A DNA stretch of 64,000 nucleotides from Clostridium sp. (GTDB lineage Bacteria > Bacillota > Clostridia > Clostridiales > Clostridiaceae). The first letter of the stretch is position 1. Each line of letters begins with the position of its first letter. The translations under genes were made by a program, and so were the position numbers. Of this stretch, positions 26,051 through 36,336 are shown piece by piece. The notes under the pieces are model-generated. The model saw only the letters and a program-made list of their open reading frames with translations. It searched no databases and was not told where the DNA came from. The stretch is taken from the NCBI RefSeq assembly GCF_026168755.1, contig NZ_JAPFDR010000011.1, forward strand, positions 1 to 64,000, in the 5' to 3' direction.

Positions 26051-26914
26051 TTAATTATCACTTAAAAAAGGAGTTTTAAAATCACGAATTAATGCTAATA
26101 ATTTACCTTTTATAACTTTATTAATATTATTTTTATATGTTAAATATAAGTTATAATTAATATTTTCTAATTCGGGTATATATATTTCTTTTAAAACACC
26201 TTGTTTTAATTCATTTGCAACACATATCTTAGGTAAAATAGATATAGATGGACCTATTAGCAAACAGCTTAAAATAGTATGAAGTGAATCTGTTTTTAGT
26301 ATTACATTATTTAAATCAATAAAATCATTAATTTTATTTTCTATATTAAGGTCATCCTTCAGTAATAAAAAAGGCAATTTATTAAAATTGTTTGATTTGT
26401 AGGAGGCATTGCAAACACAAACTAATTTGTCAGTAATTAATAAATTTGAATTACAATCAGAATCCGTTAATTTTGTTGATGTAATTGAAATATCACAAAC
26501 ATTATTAATTAAATTACTATGTATTTTTTTTTGAGTTTGATAATTAATATCATAAAAAAAGTTATTATTTTTTCCAGATGATTTAGATAAAATTTTAGAT
26601 AAAATATAGTAACCTGATAAACAACTTGTTTCAATAATTAAGCTATTTTTATCAGAGTTAATTTTATTTAAATCCTGTATAAGTCTATTGTAAGTAGAGA
26701 GTATTTCATTTGCATAATCATTTATTATTTTTCCTTCTTCTGTTAATTCAACGCCTTTATTGCTTCTAATTAGGGCAGTAACACCTAATTTTTCTTCCAT
26801 TTTAGATAATTGTTGGCTTAATGCAGATTGAGATATATGAGAAGCAGCAGCGACTTTAGATATACTTTTTAAGGTTGCTACATCATGAAATAGTCTCAAA
26901 GATTCTATGTTCAT
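26051..26914 (-). CDS. LysR-family transcriptional regulator
   Basis: 287 aa. The N-terminal winged HTH is typical (MNIESLRLFHDVATLKSISK, then SALSQQLSKMEEKLGVTALI), with a PBP-like effector domain from about residue 90 that is divergent. The start has a GGAGGTATTT site. It is divergent from the hem operon by 395 bp and next to the electron-transfer locus. LysR regulators often control the divergent gene, so hemA is a candidate target; the electron-transfer genes are another. The effector is unknown. Confidence 0.88.
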   Translation of the reverse strand: MNIESLRLFHDVATLKSISKVAAASHISQSALSQQLSKMEEKLGVTALIRSNKGVELTEEGKIINDYANEILSTYNRLIQDLNKINSDKNSLIIETSCLSGYYILSKILSKSSGKNNNFFYDINYQTQKKIHSNLINNVCDISITSTKLTDSDCNSNLLITDKLVCVCNASYKSNNFNKLPFLLLKDDLNIENKINDFIDLNNVILKTDSLHTILSCLLIGPSISILPKICVANELKQGVLKEIYIPELENINYNLYLTYKNNINKVIKGKLLALIRDFKTPFLSDN

Positions 26915-27309
26915 ATAAATACCTCCAATGATAAATATATATTAAAATAATATTTAGAAGTCTATAAAAAAATATATAATCATTTATATAAAGGGGAAAT
27001 TATATTTTAACATAAATTATACAATAATAAATAGTATAATTAAATATATATACATAGTTATATTTACAAATGTTAAAAGAATGAAATAAAATGTGTAAAA
27101 AAATAAAAAGATACTAATTAAATTGATAAAATTATATATAAATTAAAAAATATTATATTAATCATTAAAAATTTTAATAATGTAAAAATAATGATTAAAA
27201 CTGTATTTAGTATTATAATAAAAAAGTTAAGGAGGAATGCTTTCTTAATTTTTTTTGTTAAGATAATTAGTATATTATAAAAATCATATCTTAGAAATGT
27301 GGTGATTAA
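26915..27309 (+). promoter_or_regulatory. Divergent region and hemA leader with a possible attenuator
   Basis: This is AT-rich and without a gene. At 27227-27247 TTAAGGAG can fold back on CTTTCTTAA (two G-U pairs), followed directly by eight T, a terminator-like shape about 55 nt before the hemA start. The same segment holds AAGGAGGA with an ATG and a three-codon frame (ATG CTT TCT TAA). No cobalamin riboswitch or T-box was recognised. Attenuation is a weak proposal. Confidence 0.3.
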
Positions 27310-28512
27310 GTGTTAGGTCTTATAGGAATAAGAAAAAATGTTGATATAAAAATAAGAGAAAGACTATCTATTACATTAAGTAGGCAATCTAAGGCAATAA
27401 AAGAATTAAATAAAGTATACGAAGAAGTAGTAATAATAAGTACGTGTAATAGAACAGAGATTTATCTTTCTGATTGCTTAGGAAGTGAATATGAAATAAG
27501 AAAGATATTCGAAATATTAGATTGGGATATTTCATTTTTAGAATATACTTTTTATCTTGAAGGGGAAGATGTAGCTAAGCATTTATTAGAAGTAGTTTGT
27601 GGTTTTCATTCTAAGATATTAGGAGAAGATCAAATATTAGGTCAAGTTAAATTAGCATATGAATTAAGTTTAGAGCATAAGGCTATACATACAAAACTTT
27701 TAAGGTTATTTGAAGAAGCAATAAGTTGTGGTAAAAAGTTTAGAACAGAAAGTAAATTATATGAAATACCAGTATCAGCATCATCAATTGCAGTAAATAA
27801 AGTTGAAGAGTTTGGTGCAAGGAGTGTTATGGTATTAGGATATGGAACTATAGGTAATTTAGTAGTTAAATATGCATTAGGTAATAAATTTAACAAAGTA
27901 TTTATCGTCGTAAGAAATAAGTCAAAGGTATCAGATTTAAAGGATGAAAGAGTTGAAGTCTTAGATTTTAATGAATATAAAGAAGTTATTAATGATGTAG
28001 ATGCAGTTATAAGTTGTACAGCAGCTCCACATATTGTTATAAAAGGTGACTATATAAACAATCAAGGGAAAGAAATTATATTAATTGATTTGGCATTACC
28101 TAGAGATATTGACGAAAGTTTATCTGAAAATAAAAGAGTAACTTTATTAGATATAGATACTATAAGTAAGTTAGATGATAACAATAAGAAGTTAAGAAAT
28201 GAAAAAATGGATGAGTATAAGTTTTTAGTTGATAAATACTTAAATGAATACAAAAATTGGTTAAATATTAGAGAAGTTACATATTATATACATGAAATGA
28301 AAGCTAAAGGCAATAGTGTTGTAGAAAGTAGAGTTAAATCTTTTGAACATAAATGTAAAGATAAAAGGGATGTTGATTTAGCTACAACTTTAATAAAAAG
28401 TACATCAGACTATTATATAAATAGAGCTATAAAATTATTAAAGGAAGAAAAGTTAAAAGGATGTGAAAAGGAATGTCTGAACATTCTAAGGCAAATCTTC
28501 ATGGAGAATTAA
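27310..28512 (+). CDS. hemA: Glutamyl-tRNA reductase
   Basis: 400 aa. Catalytic C46 lies in IISTCNRTEIY, and HLLEVVCGFHSKILGEDQIL is the substrate-binding stretch; a Rossmann NADPH domain (VLGYGTIGNLVVKYAL) follows. It reduces glutamyl-tRNA to glutamate-1-semialdehyde, the first committed step of tetrapyrrole synthesis. Start GTG with a GGTGATTAA site. It opens a seven-gene operon through cbiK. It is typical in length. Confidence 0.93.
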   Translation: MLGLIGIRKNVDIKIRERLSITLSRQSKAIKELNKVYEEVVIISTCNRTEIYLSDCLGSEYEIRKIFEILDWDISFLEYTFYLEGEDVAKHLLEVVCGFHSKILGEDQILGQVKLAYELSLEHKAIHTKLLRLFEEAISCGKKFRTESKLYEIPVSASSIAVNKVEEFGARSVMVLGYGTIGNLVVKYALGNKFNKVFIVVRNKSKVSDLKDERVEVLDFNEYKEVINDVDAVISCTAAPHIVIKGDYINNQGKEIILIDLALPRDIDESLSENKRVTLLDIDTISKLDDNNKKLRNEKMDEYKFLVDKYLNEYKNWLNIREVTYYIHEMKAKGNSVVESRVKSFEHKCKDKRDVDLATTLIKSTSDYYINRAIKLLKEEKLKGCEKECLNILRQIFMEN

Positions 28513-29153
28513 GTTATGCACCTATAACGCTTTTTGGAGAAAAGCTTAAAGTTGGAGTAATAGGAGCAGGAAGAGGTGCATTAATAAAAGTAAGAAACTT
28601 TTATACAAAAGGTAGCAAAATAGAAGTTTTAGCATTAGATTTTTTAGATGATTTCTATAAATTTAATGAGGATAAAGTAAAGCTAATAAAGGGAAATTAT
28701 AATAAGGGGTTTATATTAGATAAGCATTTAATAATAATTGCAATTGATGATGAGAATGTAATTAATGAAATAAAAGATGATTGTGAAAGATTATGTAAAA
28801 TTTATATCAATTCATCAAAATTTAAGGATGGAATGGGGGTAATACCTGTTACAAGAGAAAGTAAATTTATTACTGTAGCAGTTAATACTAAAGTAGGAAA
28901 TCCAAGAGGAGCTGTAATGGTTGTAGAATCTATTACTGAGTCTTTGCAAGAATTTGATGAATATATAAGACTAACAGGAAAAATAAGAAATTGTTTGTTT
29001 TTAGATAAGGAAATTAAAGATGATTTATTAAAATTTATAAATTCTAGTGATTGTAAATTTTTTTATGATAAAAATAAAATTTTTGAAGTATTTAAATTAT
29101 TTTATGATGAAGATTTAGTTAGGAAGATAAAATCCTTAAGAAAGGAAGAATAA
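28473..29153 (+). CDS. Precorrin-2 dehydrogenase-like protein (CysG N-terminal / Met8 type)
   Basis: 226 aa. LKVGVIGAGRGALIKVRNF is an NAD-binding fold of the siroheme-synthase N-terminal kind, with NTKVGNPRGAVMV downstream matching the family dimerisation region. It should oxidise precorrin-2 to sirohydrochlorin. It overlaps hemA by 40 nt. The usual second step, chelation, may be done by CbiK at the end of the operon. The sequence is divergent, so an accessory role is possible. Confidence 0.7.
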   Translation: MSEHSKANLHGELSYAPITLFGEKLKVGVIGAGRGALIKVRNFYTKGSKIEVLALDFLDDFYKFNEDKVKLIKGNYNKGFILDKHLIIIAIDDENVINEIKDDCERLCKIYINSSKFKDGMGVIPVTRESKFITVAVNTKVGNPRGAVMVVESITESLQEFDEYIRLTGKIRNCLFLDKEIKDDLLKFINSSDCKFFYDKNKIFEVFKLFYDEDLVRKIKSLRKEE

Positions 29154-29156
29154 TAT

Positions 29157-30029
29157 ATGGAATTAGTTTTAGCAACTAGAAAAAGTTTATTAGCTCAAAC
29201 TCAAACTGAAACTGTTATGAAGCTATTAAAAGATAAGGTTAATATGAATAGTAAAAAGCTATTAGTGGTAACTGAAGGAGATAAGAGGTTAGATGTGACA
29301 CTAGATAAAATAGGTGGTAAGGGTTTATTTACAAAGGATATAGAAATAGCTTTATTAGATGGTAGGGCACATGCTGCAGTACATTCAATGAAAGATGTTC
29401 CATATGAAATGGGAGAAGAATTTGAATTAATAGCAATGCCAGAGAGAGAAGATGTAAGGGATGTGCTTGTCTGTCAAAATGGCGAAACATTAAGTGAATT
29501 AAGAAAGGGAGCAATAATAGGAACTAGTAGTATAAGAAGAGCAGCTCAGTTAAAATCTTTAAGAGAAGATATAAACATTGTTCCTATTAGGGGGAATGTT
29601 GTTACAAGACTTGAAAAAATGAAGAATGAGGGTATGGATGGAATTATATTAGCTGCTGCAGGATTAAAAAGATTGGGTATGGAAGATGTAATTAGTGATT
29701 ACTTAAATCCAGATATATTTGTACCAGCTGTATCTCAAGGAGCATTGGGAATAGAATGTTTAAAAGAGAGTAAATACAATAGTTATTTTAAAAATTTAGA
29801 TAATAAAGATGTAAGAATTGCTGTAGAAGCTGAAAGAAGTTTTATGAGAGAATTAAATGGTGGTTGCCACAGTTTAATTGGAGCTTATGCAAGACTTCAA
29901 GGAAATGATATATATATAGTAGGAACTTATGAAGTTAATGGTATAATAGTAAAAAAAGATATTTTAGGAAATAAAGAAGAATACGTTGAATTAGGTAAAA
30001 AACTAGCTCAAAAAATTTTAAAAGCTTAA
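29157..30029 (+). CDS. hemC: Porphobilinogen deaminase (hydroxymethylbilane synthase)
   Basis: 290 aa. The dipyrromethane cofactor attaches to C237 in [11 protein letters not shown]; catalytic D80 lies in HSMKDVP, and [11 protein letters not shown] and [10 protein letters not shown] are substrate-binding. It polymerises four porphobilinogen units. It starts 3 nt after the preceding stop, with AAGGAAGAATAAT as the site. Standard family length. Confidence 0.94.
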   Translation: MELVLATRKSLLAQTQTETVMKLLKDKVNMNSKKLLVVTEGDKRLDVTLDKIGGKGLFTKDIEIALLDGRAHAAVHSMKDVPYEMGEEFELIAMPEREDVRDVLVCQNGETLSELRKGAIIGTSSIRRAAQLKSLREDINIVPIRGNVVTRLEKMKNEGMDGIILAAAGLKRLGMEDVISDYLNPDIFVPAVSQGALGIECLKESKYNSYFKNLDNKDVRIAVEAERSFMRELNGGCHSLIGAYARLQGNDIYIVGTYEVNGIIVKKDILGNKEEYVELGKKLAQKILKA

Positions 30030-30071
30030 ATAAAAATTATATAACGATTATGAAGAAGGTAGGCGTTAATT

Positions 30072-31550
30072 ATGAATGGAAAGGCTTATATAATAGGAAC
30101 TGGACCAGGTGATGAAGAGTTATTAACAGTTAAGGCTGTTAAAGTATTAGAAAAGTGTACAGCAGTACTTTATGATAGATTAGTTTCTAACAATATTTTA
30201 AATTATTTAAATGAAGATTGCTTAGTGTATTATTGTGGAAAAGAGCCTGGAGCTCACTATAAAACACAAGAAGAAATAAATAATATGTTAGTTAAGTTAG
30301 TTAAAGAAGGACATATAGTTGGGAGAGTAAAAGGGGGAGACCCTTATGTTTTTGGAAGAGGTGGAGAAGAAGTATTATCACTTGTTGAAGAAAATTTAGA
30401 CTTTGAGGTAATACCAGGAGTAACTTCACCAATATCTGTTTTAAATTATGCTGGTATTCCAATAACTCAAAGGGCTATAGCACAAAGTTTTCATATTGTA
30501 ACAGGAATGACAAGTGCAAGTGAAAAAATAAATTGGGAAGCTTTAGCCAAAGAAAATGGAACCCTTGCTTTCATGATGGGACTTGAAAATATAGAGAGAA
30601 TAGTAACTAATTTAATTACTAATGGAAAAGAAAAAGCAACACCAGCAGCAGTAGTAATGAGGGGAACTTCATCTAAACAAAGAAAAGTAATTGGAACTTT
30701 AGGAAATATTTCAGAAAAGGTAAGAGAAGCAGGACTTAAATCGCCATGCATAATTGTTGTGGGTGAAGTTGTAGAATTAAATGATAAGCTATCATGGTAT
30801 GAAAAGAAACCACTATTTGGAACTAATATATGCATAACTAGATCAAGGGAACAAAGTTCTAGTCTTAAAAGTTCTTTAAAGGATTTAGGGGCAGAAGTAA
30901 CAGAAATAAACTCAATAAAAATTAGACCAACTAAAGAAAATTTAAAACCTTATCTAGAGAAACTTTCTAATTATGATCATATTCTTTTAACATCAGTAAA
31001 TGGAGTAAATAATTTCTTTGATTATTTAATAGAAGAAAATTATGATATTAGAAATTTAAAAGCTAAATTTTCTGTAATTGGAAAAGCTACTAAAAAAGCA
31101 TTAGTTAAAAGAGGAATAGTTCCCTTTGTAATGGCAAGAGAATTTGTTGGAGAAGGGTTATTTAAAGTTTTAGCTCCTCATTTAGTTAAAGGAGAAAAAG
31201 TTTTAATTCCTTGTTCATCAAGTAGCAGAAGCTATTTAGTTGATGAAATAAGCAAATTAGGCTTAGAGGTAGATAGAGTACATACTTATGATACTATATG
31301 TGGAACATTAAAAAATAAAAGAGTATTTGATGAAGTTGATTATGTATTATTTACAAGTCCAAGTACTGTAACTAATATGATTGATATGTTAGGTTTAGAA
31401 GCTATAAGTGAAAAGAAGCTTATTGCAATAGGACCTCAAACAGCAAAGGCGATAAGGGCAAAGGAAATGGAATGTTTTATGTGTAAGAAACATTCAGAAG
31501 ATGGATTTCTTAAAGAAATAATTGAATTTAAGGAGGCTGAAAATGTTTAG
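30072..31550 (+). CDS. cobA-hemD: Fused uroporphyrinogen-III C-methyltransferase / uroporphyrinogen-III synthase
   Basis: 492 aa. Residues 1-245 are the SAM-dependent methyltransferase: GTGPGDEELLTVKAVK, GRVKGGDPYVFGRGGEE and VIPGVTSPISV. Residues 250-490 are the HemD synthase with ICITRSREQSSSLK and TSPSTVTNM. The fusion closes the ring and methylates it to precorrin-2. This commits carbon to siroheme and corrinoids; no hemE or hemN is present. The fusion is common in clostridia. It overlaps hemB by 8 nt. Confidence 0.93.
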   Translation: MNGKAYIIGTGPGDEELLTVKAVKVLEKCTAVLYDRLVSNNILNYLNEDCLVYYCGKEPGAHYKTQEEINNMLVKLVKEGHIVGRVKGGDPYVFGRGGEEVLSLVEENLDFEVIPGVTSPISVLNYAGIPITQRAIAQSFHIVTGMTSASEKINWEALAKENGTLAFMMGLENIERIVTNLITNGKEKATPAAVVMRGTSSKQRKVIGTLGNISEKVREAGLKSPCIIVVGEVVELNDKLSWYEKKPLFGTNICITRSREQSSSLKSSLKDLGAEVTEINSIKIRPTKENLKPYLEKLSNYDHILLTSVNGVNNFFDYLIEENYDIRNLKAKFSVIGKATKKALVKRGIVPFVMAREFVGEGLFKVLAPHLVKGEKVLIPCSSSSRSYLVDEISKLGLEVDRVHTYDTICGTLKNKRVFDEVDYVLFTSPSTVTNMIDMLGLEAISEKKLIAIGPQTAKAIRAKEMECFMCKKHSEDGFLKEIIEFKEAENV

Positions 31551-32514
31551 AAGGGGTAGAAGATTAAGAGCAAATTCTGTAATAAGAAGTTTAGTAAGAG
31601 AAAATTCTTTAAGTGTAGATGATTTCATTTATCCTGTATTTGTAGTTGAAGGTGAAGATATAAAAAGAGAGATTAGTTCTTTAAAAGGGAATTATCATTG
31701 GTCAGTTGATAGATTAGGAGAACTAGTTGATGAATTAAATGAAGCCAAAATTAAATCAGTAATATTATTTGGAATTCCTGAACATAAAGATTGTGTAGGA
31801 ACCGAAGCTTATAATGAAAATGGGATAGTTCAAAAAGCAATAAGAAGATTAAGGGAATTAAGTAACGATTTATATATAATAACTGATGTCTGTATGTGTG
31901 AGTATACAGATCATGGACATTGTGGAATATTAAATGATCATGATGTAAATAATGATAAGACTTTAGTATATTTAGGAGAAATAGCTTTATCACATGCTAA
32001 GGCAGGAGCTGATATGGTTGCTCCTTCAGATATGATGGATGGAAGAATAGAATATATAAGAAAAGTTTTAGATGAAAATGGATATGAAAACTTACCTATA
32101 ATGAGTTATGCTGCTAAGTATTCATCAGCATTTTATGGACCATTTAGAGAAGCTGCAGGTTCAGCACCGAGCTTTGGGGATAGAAAAAGCTATCAAATGG
32201 ATCCAGCAAACTCTAGAGAAGCAATGGCTGAAATAGAAGCTGACCTAAATGAGGGTGCAGATATAATAATGGTTAAACCTGCAATGTCTTATCTTGATAT
32301 AGTAAGAGAAGCTAGAGATAAAATAAATGTACCTATATGTGTATATAATGTTAGTGGAGAATATGCTATGGTAAAAAATGCTGGAGAAGCAGGATTAATA
32401 AATGAAAAATTAGTAGCCCTTGAAATGCTTCTATCAATGAAGAGAGCTGGTGCTAAAATGATAATAACTTATTATGCATTAGAAGCAGCAAAATGGCTTA
32501 AGGAGGAAGAGTAA
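31543..32514 (+). CDS. hemB: Porphobilinogen synthase
   Basis: 323 aa, condensing two 5-aminolevulinate. The zinc site [16 protein letters not shown] holds three cysteines; the Schiff-base lysines lie in [14 protein letters not shown] and [11 protein letters not shown]. Start ATG 31543 is 6 nt after AAGGAGG within the end of cobA-hemD; an in-frame upstream ATG at 31522 lacks a site. It overlaps the previous gene by 8 nt and is 1 nt from hemL. Confidence 0.94.
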   Translation: MFRRGRRLRANSVIRSLVRENSLSVDDFIYPVFVVEGEDIKREISSLKGNYHWSVDRLGELVDELNEAKIKSVILFGIPEHKDCVGTEAYNENGIVQKAIRRLRELSNDLYIITDVCMCEYTDHGHCGILNDHDVNNDKTLVYLGEIALSHAKAGADMVAPSDMMDGRIEYIRKVLDENGYENLPIMSYAAKYSSAFYGPFREAAGSAPSFGDRKSYQMDPANSREAMAEIEADLNEGADIIMVKPAMSYLDIVREARDKINVPICVYNVSGEYAMVKNAGEAGLINEKLVALEMLLSMKRAGAKMIITYYALEAAKWLKEEE

Positions 32515-32515
32515 T

Positions 32516-33790
32516 ATGTCTAATCAACAAATTTTTGATGAATCGAAAAAATACATGCCAGGTGGAGTTAATTCCCCTGTAAGAGCATATAGAGATATGG
32601 GAATAGATCCTCCAGTTATGAAGTCAGGAAAAGGTGTAATAATAAAGGACGAAGATGGAAATGAGTATATAGATTTTGTTTTAGCATGGGGACCAATGTT
32701 ATTAGGTCATTGCAATGAAGAAGTTGTAACTGCTATTAAAGAGATTTCAGAAAGTGCTATAGCTTTTGGAGCACCAACAGAGTTAGAATTACAAATGAGT
32801 AGATTCTTATGTGGGGAAATGGATAATGTTGAAATGGTTAGATTTGTTAACTCAGGTACAGAAGCTACAATGAGTGCAATAAAGCTTGCTAGAGGATATA
32901 CTGGAAAAAATAAAATAATAAAATTTGCTGGATGTTATCATGGCCATTTTGATGGTTTCTTAGTTGAAGCAGGATCAGGAGTATTAACTGAAGGAATAGC
33001 TGGATGCTTAGGAATACCAAATGATAGTATAAGAAATACTTTAGTTGGTGTTTATAATGATATGGAGCAAGTAAGAGGATTATTTGAAACCTATGGTAAT
33101 GATATTGCGGCTGTTATAATTGAACCAGTAGCTGGTAATATGGGGGTTGTAAAAGCAGAAGATCAGTTTATGGAAACCCTAAGAGTATTATGTGATGAAT
33201 ATGGCTCATTATTAATATTTGATGAGGTTATGAGCGGTTTTAGAGTTGCATATAAGGGAGCTCAAAGCTTATTTAATGTAAAACCAGATTTAATTACTTA
33301 TGCTAAGATAATTGGTGGAGGACTTCCATGTGGAGTATATGGTGGAAGACGTGAGATAATGGAAAAACTATCACCACTAGGTGGAGTATATCAAGCAGGA
33401 ACTATGTCAGGAAATCCAGTAGTAATGGCTGCGGGAATATCAACACTTAATATAATCAAAGAAAATCAAGAAATATATGATCATATAAATAAAATTGGTG
33501 AAAAACTTCAAAATGGAATTGAAGAAATAGCTAGAGAAAAAGGAATAAACTTAACTGTGAATAGAGTTGGTGGAATGATGACAGTATTCTTTACTGATAG
33601 AAATCCAGTAAGAAGCTATGAGGATGCAAAAAGTTGCGATTTAGAAATGTTTAAAAAATATTTCTTGCATATGCTAAATAGTGGATTTAACATACCACAA
33701 TCTCAATTTGAATCAATGTTTTTAAGTGCTGTTCATACAGAGGAGCATATTGATAAATTCTTAGAAGTATTTAAAAGCTTTCAACCATAG
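32516..33790 (+). CDS. hemL: Glutamate-1-semialdehyde 2,1-aminomutase
   Basis: 424 aa class III PLP enzyme making 5-aminolevulinate. Schiff-base K264 lies in [13 protein letters not shown], and PLP-binding D236 in [20 protein letters not shown] near the N-terminus is diagnostic of HemL over other class III enzymes. GGAGGAAGAG precedes the ATG. With hemA it forms the C5 route. Confidence 0.95.
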   Translation: MSNQQIFDESKKYMPGGVNSPVRAYRDMGIDPPVMKSGKGVIIKDEDGNEYIDFVLAWGPMLLGHCNEEVVTAIKEISESAIAFGAPTELELQMSRFLCGEMDNVEMVRFVNSGTEATMSAIKLARGYTGKNKIIKFAGCYHGHFDGFLVEAGSGVLTEGIAGCLGIPNDSIRNTLVGVYNDMEQVRGLFETYGNDIAAVIIEPVAGNMGVVKAEDQFMETLRVLCDEYGSLLIFDEVMSGFRVAYKGAQSLFNVKPDLITYAKIIGGGLPCGVYGGRREIMEKLSPLGGVYQAGTMSGNPVVMAAGISTLNIIKENQEIYDHINKIGEKLQNGIEEIAREKGINLTVNRVGGMMTVFFTDRNPVRSYEDAKSCDLEMFKKYFLHMLNSGFNIPQSQFESMFLSAVHTEEHIDKFLEVFKSFQP

Positions 33791-33846
33791 TGTAGTATAG
33801 TGAGAAGGGTAAAATAGTAATTTATCACTAAAAATAGGGAGGGATT

Positions 33847-34635
33847 ATGAGTAAAGCAATAGTTTTAGTGGCGTTTGGGAGTGTAAATTTAGAGGGGATT
33901 AAAGAAAGTATAGGATTATTAGAAGATGATTTAAATGAATATTTTGCTGGAGAATATACAGTATTTAAGGCTTTTACATCAAATAAAATAATTAAGCTTT
34001 TAAAAGAGAGGCATAATTATGTTATTCCTCATTTTAGTAAGATATTATTTAACTTAGCTAATCAAGGTTATGAGGAAGTTATAATACAGCCATTACACAT
34101 AATGAGAACTAATGATATAAAACATATTGAAGAAGTAGTTTGTGAATATAAATATTCTATGAAAAGAATAGTGCTTTGTAATACGTTATTTTCTAATGAA
34201 GAAGAAATACTAATAAAAGAAAGTAATGAAATAGCCAATATAATTTGTGATGATTCAGATGAAAATGACATATTGTTAGTTGGGCATGGATCTAAAAAAA
34301 ATACAAATAAAATATATGATATTATTACAGAAGCGGTAAGAAAACAGTCTAGCAAAAAAGTTTATTTAGCAACTTTAGAAGGGGAAAAAACTTTAGATTT
34401 AGCAATTGAAGAAATACTACAAGATGGAACTAAAAAGTTAATATTAAAGTCTTTATTTATAATTCCAGGAAAGCATGTAATTGATGATATATTAAATGGT
34501 AGTGATTCATGGAGTGAAAAAATAAAATCAAAAGGTATAGAAATAAGCAGTTGTAAAAAATCGTTATTGCAGTATGAAAAAATAAGACAAATGTATATTA
34601 AAAGAATAAATAATGTTATTAAAAATGTTAAATAA
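33847..34635 (+). CDS. cbiK: Sirohydrochlorin cobaltochelatase (CbiK type)
   Basis: 262 aa. Metal-binding residues of the CbiK family are visible in order: LLVGHGSKKNTN (His), YLATLEGEKT (Glu) and IPGKHVIDDI (His). CbiK inserts cobalt into sirohydrochlorin for anaerobic cobalamin synthesis, and some act with iron to make siroheme. It is the last gene before a strong terminator. The operon therefore ends at a metallo-sirohydrochlorin rather than heme. Confidence 0.87.
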   Translation: MSKAIVLVAFGSVNLEGIKESIGLLEDDLNEYFAGEYTVFKAFTSNKIIKLLKERHNYVIPHFSKILFNLANQGYEEVIIQPLHIMRTNDIKHIEEVVCEYKYSMKRIVLCNTLFSNEEEILIKESNEIANIICDDSDENDILLVGHGSKKNTNKIYDIITEAVRKQSSKKVYLATLEGEKTLDLAIEEILQDGTKKLILKSLFIIPGKHVIDDILNGSDSWSEKIKSKGIEISSCKKSLLQYEKIRQMYIKRINNVIKNVK

Positions 34636-34643
34636 GAATAATG

Positions 34644-34682
34644 AGCTCTAGATAAAGTGTATTAATTTATCTAGAGCTTTTA
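34644..34682 (+). terminator. Intrinsic terminator of the hem operon
   Basis: Stem AGCTCTAGATAAA / TTTATCTAGAGCT, 13 bp, 9-nt loop, followed by TTTTATT. Confidence 0.9.
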
Positions 34683-34815
34683 TTAATCTTTATTATTTTT
34701 AATTTAATGTAATTTTAAATAATTGGATTTTTTGTTTGAAAAATGTATATAAAAGTTGTATTATATATAATTGTGATGAAAAAATACAAAGATTAAATTG
34801 GGTAGAGGTGTAGAT

Positions 34816-35601
34816 ATGTACAAGAGAGAAATTGATAATTTAACTCACTCTGCAGAAGTTAAAATTGGCTTATTTAATAGAAGTATAGCTAAGTATTTAA
34901 CATCTGCATTTCTTGGAAGCTTTTTTGTAAGCTTAGGAATTATGTTAATTTATACAATCGGTGGAACAATGCATCATGCAGGGGTTGAAACTTACAAAAT
35001 ATTAATGGGAGCATGCTTTGGTGTTGCTTTAACGTTAGTATTTATGTGTGGTGGTGATTTATTCACTAGTAATGCAATGATAATGACTATAGGAGCTTTA
35101 GAAAAGAAAGTAACTTGGTTAGATGCAATTAAAATATGGGTTGCAGTTTGGATTGGTAATTTAATAGGAGGTGTTGTAGGGGCACTTCTATATGTACAAG
35201 CTGGACTTGCAAGTGGTAAAAGTGAATATATTGGAGAGTTTATAGTAAACAATGTTGCTACGAAGATGAATACACCAGCAATGGAATTATTCTTAAGGGG
35301 TTTATTATGTAACGTATTAGTTTGTTTAGCAACTTGGTGTGCATATAAATTAAAAGAAGAAACAGCTAAGATATTAATGATCTGGTGGTGTCTATTTACT
35401 TTTATAACAGCTGGATTTGAACATAGTGTTGCTAATATGGGATTCCTTACTATGGGATTATTATTACCTCATGGAGCTGATGTTAGTATTATGGGAATGG
35501 CTCATAACTTACTTTGGGTTTCATTAGGAAACTTTATAGGTGGGGTATTATTCGTTGGGTTACCATATTACTTCATAACAAAAGAAAAGAAAAATGCTTA
35601 A
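34816..35601 (+). CDS. Formate/nitrite transporter family channel
   Basis: 261 aa with six hydrophobic spans. FNT hallmarks are FTSNAMIMTIG, LCNVLVCLATW and the central histidine in GFEHSVANM. Such pentameric channels pass formate, nitrite or hydrosulfide. Start ATG 34816 follows GAGGTGTA; a TTG at 34798 lies upstream of that site. It is monocistronic, just after the siroheme operon, compatible with nitrite or sulfide use, but the substrate cannot be settled from sequence. Confidence 0.9.
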   Translation: MYKREIDNLTHSAEVKIGLFNRSIAKYLTSAFLGSFFVSLGIMLIYTIGGTMHHAGVETYKILMGACFGVALTLVFMCGGDLFTSNAMIMTIGALEKKVTWLDAIKIWVAVWIGNLIGGVVGALLYVQAGLASGKSEYIGEFIVNNVATKMNTPAMELFLRGLLCNVLVCLATWCAYKLKEETAKILMIWWCLFTFITAGFEHSVANMGFLTMGLLLPHGADVSIMGMAHNLLWVSLGNFIGGVLFVGLPYYFITKEKKNA

Positions 35602-35608
35602 TATACAT

Positions 35609-35637
35609 AGGAGCTACTTAGTTGTAGTTCCTTTTTA
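35609..35637 (+). terminator. Intrinsic terminator
   Basis: AGGAGCTAC / GTAGTTCCT (one G-U pair) followed by TTTTT, after the FNT gene. Confidence 0.8.
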
Positions 35638-35839
35638 TTCTTTAGGAAATTATATTTGTTAAAGAATTGTGAATAACTTTTAGAAGTAGTAGAAATAGTC
35701 TGCGAAGCAAACTTTTTATATGTTTAATAAAGCTTTAAAGTTGAGTGAAATAGTAAGAAATAGATATTGACAAACAATTATTATTAGAAGATAATAGTTA
35801 TGAGAAAAATAATATAATTTAAACGGAGGATGAGATAAT

Positions 35840-36025
35840 ATGAAAGCATTTGTTGACGAAAATGTATGTATAAGCTGTGGATTATGTGAAGGAGTATGTC
35901 CAGACGTATTTTCACTTGATACAGGAGTTGCAGTTGCAACTGAAGAAGTTGCAGGAGAATTTGAGGATGCTGCAAGAGAAGCTTGTGATGGATGTCCTGT
36001 ACAAGCTATTTCTATAGAAGAATAA
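35840..36025 (+). CDS. Ferredoxin, single [4Fe-4S] type
   Basis: 61 aa. The pattern C10-x2-C13-x2-C16-x3-C20 followed by C49-x2-C52 (ACDGCP) fits a one-cluster ferredoxin in which C10, C13, C16 and C52 bind the cluster and C20/C49 may form a disulfide. It is acidic, as expected for a low-potential electron carrier. ACGGAGGATGAGA precedes the ATG. A BFD-like gene follows 52 nt later, probably in the same transcript. Confidence 0.9.
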   Translation: MKAFVDENVCISCGLCEGVCPDVFSLDTGVAVATEEVAGEFEDAAREACDGCPVQAISIEE

Positions 36026-36077
36026 CTTACTAAAAACATTTAAATAATTAAATGATAAATATAAAGGAGATGAAAAT

Positions 36078-36251
36078 ATGGCAAACGTATGTCTATGTAG
36101 AGGAGTTTCAGAAGAAAAAATTATTGAAGCGGTAAAAAATGGAGCTACTTCATTTGAAGAGGTTAAAGAAGAAACTGGTGCAGGTGCTGGTGGATGCCGT
36201 GGTGGAAGATGTAAGTGTAACATCGAATTATTAATTGAAAATAATAAATAA
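36078..36251 (+). CDS. BFD-like [2Fe-2S]-binding small protein
   Basis: 57 aa gene. It begins MANVCLCRGVSEEKIIEAV and ends with GGCRGGRCKCNIELLIENNK. C5 and C7 with C40/C45 match the bacterioferritin-associated ferredoxin (Fer2_BFD) layout; C47 is extra. AAAGGAGATG lies 7 nt before the ATG. It follows the ferredoxin and is closed by a terminator. Such proteins act as domains of oxidoreductases or as small redox carriers; a free-standing form is seen in clostridia. Confidence 0.8.
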   Translation: MANVCLCRGVSEEKIIEAVKNGATSFEEVKEETGAGAGGCRGGRCKCNIELLIENNK

Positions 36252-36269
36252 ATTTAAATCTTGTCTTTA

Positions 36270-36302
36270 AAATAAGGTAGAAGTTATGCATCTACCTTAT
36301 TT
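36270..36302. terminator. Bidirectional terminator
   Basis: AAATAAGGTAGA / TCTACCTTATTT with a 9-nt loop between the BFD-like gene and the converging ilvE. Confidence 0.85.
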
Positions 36303-36336
36303 TATTTAGAAAAAAATATATATATTTAAAATCTAA

